Part shown: piece by piece, positions 58,110 through 64,000 of the stretch
Layout of the letters: each line of letters starts with the position of its first letter
Position numbering within the stretch: the stretch's first letter is position 1
Assembly (NCBI GenBank): GCA_008638375.1
Contig: CM018049.1
Location: 2,344,001-2,408,000, forward strand
Source of the DNA: Nyssa sinensis
Lineage: Eukaryota > Streptophyta > Magnoliopsida > Cornales > Nyssaceae
Length of the DNA stretch: 64,000 bases
Reading direction: 5' to 3'
Made by a program: the position numbers and the translations under genes
The notes under the pieces: model-generated
Seen by the model: the letters and a program-made list of their open reading frames with translations, nothing else
Told to the model about the DNA's origin: nothing
Databases searched by the model: none

Positions 58110-59496
58110 ATGAAATATTAGTGAGAGGGGGTCCAATGGTATGCTGACAGCTCAATTTTGAATTTTGAGCTTCCATGGTGGTTTCTAAATTTTGAATAGT
58201 ACACACTCATTTCTCCATCAAAATTGATGGGGTTTGGCCTGTGATGATCCTCACCTCATGGGGATTCAATCCTCGATCCAAAATCAAGATTTAGTGTCAC
58301 GACCCAAAACCCACCCTATGCGGATTAAAGATCGCGACCGCCACCCTTCAGCTCGGAGGCCTTAGGGCAAGGCTCACATAAGCAACAGTATCGGACGGCG
58401 ATGTGGCCTGTGGTTGTGGAAGCGTGAAAAATTTTTTCTTTTCTTTTCTTATAAAAAAATACTTTCGCATATCCATCCGGTACTGCCGCTCTTCATAGCG
58501 GTACACATGAATATACATTCAGAGCATACTAAAAATTTAAAGTTCTACATAATACATATCTATTTGCCCATCGAGGCTTAAGTACATATATGTCCCAAAA
58601 TTACGACAACAAAATTCGACCAACTATAGGTCCTATATTACAAAAGTCCTTATCAAAATGGAGCTGCCAATCTCCTATCCCCAAATTGGGCAAGGCTCCC
58701 ATCCTTCTCCTATCACTTGAAAAATGTTAGGGAATGAGGTGAGCTTCGAGAAGCCTAGTGAGTAAATCCAAGATTTGCCATGGGTTTCAATTGGCAGTGG
58801 TTTCGCACGTGAGAGTTTATAAAATACTCACTACCAATTGCTCGTATACTTGGAACATAGAGTATATGCATTCTTTAAACATTAGCTTTGAAACATTTAA
58901 AGTATTCAAGCAAACATGTACTTTTCACATAAAGTATATGAATTTCAAATCATGTAAATATGCATGGTGAAAATGAGGGAAAAAAGCCTACTTCCATTTT
59001 CAACACACACCTTATCACTTTCATTAATGGAATCTGTTTCGAACCAGATTCCCGTTTTGCTTTACGTGGAGATATCTCATATGCCTAGGGGATTAGATCC
59101 TGCTACCTGGCATTTATTCATTTCGTGGTTGAGTTCCGAAGATACTCAACAAAAATTCGTGGTGCTTATGCACAGTTTATCTTGCATTTAAAAACATTTA
59201 ACCCATACTCTCTTCACGTAGATGCATTTATGAGCATTCAAAACATATAGTTCATAACCTCATGATAGGATCTTGAAATACATGAAATGTGCAAATTCGG
59301 AATATTTAATAACATTCAAAATCGAGATCTTAAACATGCTGAAGTATATATTAAAAGAACAGTAGTAAAAATTATTCATGAAGCATGACATAACCGAATA
59401 TTTAAAACAGGAATGGTGTAACAACTAAAGTTGATATTTAAAACATTATTCAAATTCGTGGAATTAAATCTCCACTTTAAATATAAGGTTACTCAC

Positions 59497-59550
59497 CTTG
59501 ATTCCCCAGGTTTGCACTATTGGTGGGCTTTTCCCTTTCCTTTGTATTTC
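59497..59550 (-). other. Predicted LTR exon 2, element M (54 nt)
   Basis: Minus-strand acceptor GATTTTCTTAG, purine-rich block, donor ATCAAG|GTGAGTAACC; close to the C block in both edges and length. Confidence 0.6.
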
Positions 59551-61982
59551 CTAAGAAAATCAAATTCACCAAAACTTCAATTAATTCCTCATCTACTTCA
59601 ATTCATCACTAAGTTGATGCTCTGTATTTAATTTTGACCCGACGTATCCTAATTTCCTAGGATTGGTCTTACCGGTCTACTTGTGGTAACTTAATAAATT
59701 TTTATTTTTCACGTGACTTATTTTTCAGTGCCTATTTTGGTATTATGTACCTCACCGTTGGGTTCGGAACGTCGAAGAAAGTCAATTTAAACCTTCACAA
59801 CTTTTTAGTTGGCTTCGGGCATATGTAGGGGCAAAATGGTAATTTATTTTTCTTGCCCCGGACCTATCATGGTCCCCAGAATGTTCCACATATCTTATTC
59901 GTAAATTTTTAAGTCTTTTGGACTTCATTTGGTATTTGCTTTTGGTCATGGGGACACATCAGTCATTTCTCATTTTGTATGTTGACTGTTCCGGAGTCTT
60001 ATTTAGCTCTTAAATTTTCATAATTTTGCTTATGACAGTAAATTTTTGGCCTTTACTTGTACTTCTCGTACTCAGGGGTATTTTGGTCATTTATATTTTA
60101 GGACATTCTGTCCCCTAATCATTATTTAGTCATATATACGAGTTCATAATTATTTGGGCTTCTATTGATATCAATTTCGTCCAATTTGGATTTCATTTGG
60201 GCTTCGTATTGTATTAGGGGCAATACTATCATTTAACATCTATGTGTCTGTATTTTTGGGACTCAATTTCATCAATTCGACTCCACCATTGAGTCCGGAA
60301 TGCCCGAAATAATAAGAATACACTGTTTATTTATTTAATTTGGGCTTCGTTTGACTCATTTGTGTCAAAGGGTAAAATAGTAATTTTACCTAATTAATAA
60401 AATAATTATTTTATTATTTAATTATTTTTCAAGGGCTTATATGCACAAGTTTTTCAGAAGCTGGGCTAGAACAGAATTTCCTAGAACTGTTGGGGCTCAA
60501 AACATGATTTAGCAAACTTCCGGTTTTCTTTAATTTAATTAACTTAATAAACCATTGGGTTTACCTTAGTAAACCCTAGACCAGACCAGTAGTATGCTGA
60601 ACTAGCCAGTTGATATTCCTTCAGGAATATCAACCGGAATACGATATCCCTCTTATTCCCAATTGGCCCTTATCCACAATTTGGACAGACCCGAAATTCC
60701 AATTTTAATTTACAATCCGTGTTACCAAATAGACTGATTTTAGTTTTAATTATTAAAACATTTAAACCAAAATTGTGCCGTCTCACTTAAACCGTTTGTG
60801 CGACGGGTCGGGTCTCGACCCGAATCGTGTTCGGTACTATTCATCTTCTTCCCTTCTTCTTCCCTAGTTTTGCCCTAATTTCTAGTTTTCATGTTTTTCA
60901 ATTTCATGATATTTTGGCCACGGATTTCTACTGCTTTCCATCCCAAATGATTTCTGGAAGTTAGGCCAACATTTTGGCAGTCATTTGAGGGCTTGAATCA
61001 AGCTCAAATGCTTGGTCCAATGGTGGATAACCGAACCTGTAATTGGCTAGTAAATCCTCGATTCATCACCAAAACTTGCATGGTTTGGCTCAAACTAATC
61101 CTCATGAGATGGAGATTCAACTCCCATTTCAAAAATGTGGTTTAGAAGTCTTAAACAGTGGCTGGGTTTCATAGCCGAACCCTGCAACTCCATATTCGAG
61201 GGTCATCCTTTGAGATTTTTGGTCATTTCTAAGTGAATTTGGGATGCCTACAAGATCTATTTTAGGTCTTGGATGTCAAAAATCAGTTTTATGGAAGTCG
61301 TTTCAAACCTACAATGTTGAGGTCTGTCCATGGCGGTTCCTTTGGTTTTAGGGTTCTTCAAGCCCCATTGGCCTTCCCAATTAATTCTATAACAATCTCT
61401 AATGTCACAGTAGCTAATGCATGCAACTAATAGGGCTCAAAATATTAAAAACAGTAGAGAAATTTAAACAAGAAAAATGGAACAGTTTTGAGGTTATACC
61501 TCTAAACAGTGAGTTCCTCTCTCTATGGCTCGACTCTGACCTTCCAAATGTTCCTCAATTTTCCCAGGCTTTTTCAGCTATACTGGAAGACACTTAGATG
61601 CATGCACACACTTGAACGTGGTCACCTTTCCCTCTCATACCATGCCCTTTCTCTCCTCTCTCTAACACTCACTCTCTCAGCCAACTCCACGAGCACACAA
61701 TCACACACAGTTCTGAAGGGTGCACTGATCTTCTAGAGGGTCAATAGTGTGAGGTGTATGTATGTTTATAATATGGCATTGCTCTTGCATATAAGCTATA
61801 CATATACATGGGTGTACATGAGGGTATCAGACTTAGTGGGTTTGGTGGCTGATCTGAGGTGAAAGGGGGTGATGTGGGGTAATGATGTGGGGATTGCATG
61901 TATAGCCATTGGCCAATTTGAGAGGTGGCCTTGCTAATTTGGGTTTAAGTACAATTTGGTTGCACATTTAAGCACAAGATAG

Positions 61983-62058
61983 TAGCAGTCCACTTGGTAA
62001 GTTTTTGGGTAACAAGAATCTTGTCCCACTTGGTCAAGGGTTCAAATCCCCTTGACCT
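61983..62058 (+). other. tRNA-like module in LTR M
   Basis: TAGCAGTCCACTTGGTAAG (A-box-like) and GGTTCAAATCC (B-box, 62039-62049), antisense to LTR M. Confidence 0.55.
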
Positions 62059-63019
62059 CACTTTTGGGCATTTTTCCACATTTTGGGCTTAGGCCTTGTT
62101 TGGTTGGCGCAAAATTTCGTTTTGGCTATTTTCTAAATATTTTCTTTTTTGTTGCTCATTTTTCGACGCGGTTTCTTCTGAGGGTTTCGTATTTTGGTTT
62201 GCCTCATTATCAAAGGCCTCGTATCAGTTATTATTTATTTTTGGCCATCATAGTTCGTTAATTCGAGTTTTCATAGTGTTAAAATAACATCATTTCGCCT
62301 AATTAATTGGTAATTAGGTTCGGACATTACGCCCTCATTTCTGATGTGCTTAATCATTTTATTGGCCTGTTATAACCATCATAAGGTTCTCAATTAACTT
62401 CTTAATTATTCTTTATATCCGTTCTAATAATAATTAGCAAACTAATTATTAAATAAATCATGGTCGAGGTGTTACATTTAGTGTTCGTTTTTGACAAATT
62501 GATTTTTAAACCTATGGCTATAACTCACATTTTAGGGGCCCTCTTTTAGATATTTCAGTCGCTGCCTAGGGTTTTTATAACCCTTGTAGTGTCTAGTTGA
62601 AGTCCTATGTGTCAAAAAAATGATTGTAGTTAACATTGGTTCAAACCTGGGTTTTCAAAGGTCCAACAATGGCAGTCACGGTTTTCCTTATTTAAAACTA
62701 CGCCATTTTGCCTCTATTCTTTACTACCATATGTGAAAAATCACATACACGCATGTCTATTACACTTAACAGCATGAAATCACTCTTTTTAATCAAAGAG
62801 AGAAAATCTGTTTTTGAAATGTTTACCTTCAAAATGAGTGGTTCCTTTCTTTCAAACTCAAGCTTTTGAATCCCCAAAGTTAGCTTTTAAATTACATGCA
62901 TGAACTTCCTTTCTTCTTTTCCTTCTTCTCTCTCTACCTCACACTTTCTCTACACGCACATGCACTCAGAACACACACTAAACTTCATGCACACTCCTAA
63001 GTTTGAGCTTGTATATTAC

Positions 63020-64000
63020 GCAGCACATGAAACTTCCTATATTTCATGGAACAAGGGGCTCCACCCTAGCCGAAGAATGATTACTAGGGATGAATCAGAT
63101 CTTCTGAATCCTGACTTGCACCGAGGAATAACAGGTGGCTTATGCAACATACATGTTTAAAGGAGCTACCCACAAATGGTGGTTATTGGAAGAAACAAGG
63201 GAACCCAACATGAATTGGCAATGTTTCACTGAGGTTTTCAATAAAAAGTACTTTCCACAATAAGTCAAGGATCATAAGGTCATTGAATTCTTAATCCTGC
63301 AATAGAGAAGTATGACAGTAGAGGAATATGAGGCCAAGTTTATTGAGTTGGCCAAGTTTGCTCCAAACGTCATCAACACTAAAAACATGAAGGCTCGAAA
63401 GATTGAGGGTAGTTTAAGATGGGCTATTAAGGATAGGGTCAGACCTCAATGATTGGCCACCTACAATGATGTGGTGGCAACCGCCAAGATTGTTGAACGT
63501 GGGGGAAAAGAGTTTGCCCAGAGAAAAGTAAATCAAAAATCAAGAGCAAGTTGAGACAATGGGCGAGGCCTCTCATTTTTCAATAACGGTGGTCGATCAC
63601 ACAATACTGGACCTGGATCTGACCAAGGAATTACCAGTCATTACAGTGAGGGCACCACCAAATGGCCAAATTGTCAAAAGGTCCATAAGGGACAATGTTA
63701 CAGGAGTAATAATGGTTGCTTTGGTTGTGGCCAAACTGGGCACCACGTGAAGGATTGTCCTAAGGGCAACAAGACTGTGGCTAGTTTAGCCCCGACAGTA
63801 TCAGCCTCTATGGTGAAACCCCAAGCAAGGAGTGAAGGAGCAAGGAAAGATCAACAACGCCCGGGGAGGGTTTTCTCAATAATACCTAGAGATGTTCAAG
63901 CCACTACCTCAGTAGTCGCAGGTACCTTTTTTGTTTGCTCACAACCGGTAAATGTTCTATTTAATACTGGTTCCACTCATTCATTCATATCTCCCAAATT
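63020..64000 (+). pseudogene. gag-protease relic of element N, plus strand, runs off right edge
   Basis: One reading frame from about 63027 to the window end holds the gag domain (VAYATYMFKGATHKWW, VEEYEAKFIELAKF), two zinc-knuckle units (CQKVHKGQC at 63673-63699 and intact CFGCGQTGHHVKDC at 63717-63758), a leader VQATTSVVAGTFFVCSQP, and the protease start LFNTGSTHSFISP, where the catalytic Asp has become Asn (63963). Seven in-frame stops (63078, 63105, 63129, 63261, 63303, 63450, 63552) but no frameshift. The N-terminal third is missing; it joins abruptly to minus-strand K LTR sequence. Confidence 0.85.

Larger units (their letters stand above)
58295..62476 (-). mobile_element. Solo LTR M, 4182 bp
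   Basis: On the plus strand it starts TGTCACGACCCAAAACCC and ends TGGTCGAGGTGTTACA, with TSD TTTAG at 58290-58294 and 62477-62481. In element order: tRNA-like module 61983-62058 (plus strand), leader, donor AGAG|GTATAA at 61500/61499, GGTTC region, modules about 60280 and 59750, exon-like block 59497-59550, acceptor-like TTTTTCAAG at 58716 (the CAG is altered), terminal hairpin CCGCTCTTCATAGCGG near 58486-58501. Confidence 0.94.
50436..63020 (-). mobile_element. LTR of element K, broken and split by L and M
   Basis: On the plus strand it starts TGTCAGGACCCGTAACCC (repeated at 50953). Own pieces: 50953-52050, 56001-58294 and 62482 to about 63020. It has acceptor TTTTTTCAG at 51327, a ~55-bp tandem repeat (51598-51760), exon-like block 56252-56315, modules at about 56525 and 56675, and donor GAAG|GTAAAA at 57816/57815. 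The distal part is present twice (57325-58090 and 58150-63020 without M). The expected TTACA end is not seen; it breaks into the plus-strand gag of N. Confidence 0.75.

Overview
This window is a gene desert from a flowering-plant nuclear genome. It is built almost entirely of Ty3/gypsy-type LTR retrotransposon DNA with unusually long LTRs (3.1-4.9 kb). Evidence for a plant: initiator-tRNA-Met primer binding sites (TGGTATCAGAGC), gag/pol proteins of the plant gypsy type, LTR ends TGTAA(C/T)A(C/T)CCC ... GGGTCGTGACA, and AT microsatellites. I found no host gene, no tRNA or rRNA gene and no CRISPR. I cannot name the species.

Layout by insertion order. The oldest layer (K) is a decayed minus-strand gypsy element: LTR from 50436 rightward, gag 50296-49440, protease 49260-48868, then RT, RNase H and integrase at 6796-4734. 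The gap between protease and RT is a tower of later insertions, each marked by a perfect 5-bp target-site duplication (TSD). B (6797-48862, TCCCT) sits in K. H (10542-48101, TTCAT) sits in B. E (10917-30664, CTTCC), I (32988-37397, CCAAC) and J (37561-46528, ACTAT) sit in H. C (12104-16162, AGAAA), F (16703-20143, GATAG), G (21033-24134, GCACT) and D (24774-29716, ATCCT) sit in E. L (52051-55995, ATATT) and M (58295-62476, TTTAG) sit in the K LTR. A (LTR 1364-4733, PBS, intact gag 1171-1) interrupts the K integrase and runs off the left edge. N (63020-64000) is a plus-strand gag-protease relic that runs off the right edge. Ten of the inserted elements are solo LTRs. J is the only complete two-LTR element; it is non-autonomous.

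How the pieces may work. Read in LTR orientation, nearly all these diverged LTRs share one gene-like plan: TATA box, leader, a 5' splice-site match, an array of ~140-bp modules each holding a GGACTC-N7-GAGTCC inverted repeat, a small exon-like block (51-105 nt, most often 54-56) between an acceptor and an AG|GTGAGTAAC donor, and finally a CTCAC / AGCTT..AAGCT stem / TTTTTCAG|G acceptor before the LTR end, PBS and gag. I infer that these LTRs carry a spliced leader. Two LTRs (I and H) also hold a conserved coding-like exon of about 270-290 nt. J LTRs carry captured host-like coding sequence, including an FHA-domain piece. Other conserved LTR parts are a double TGACGTCA palindrome, G-box/TGACTC clusters and an antisense tRNA-like module.
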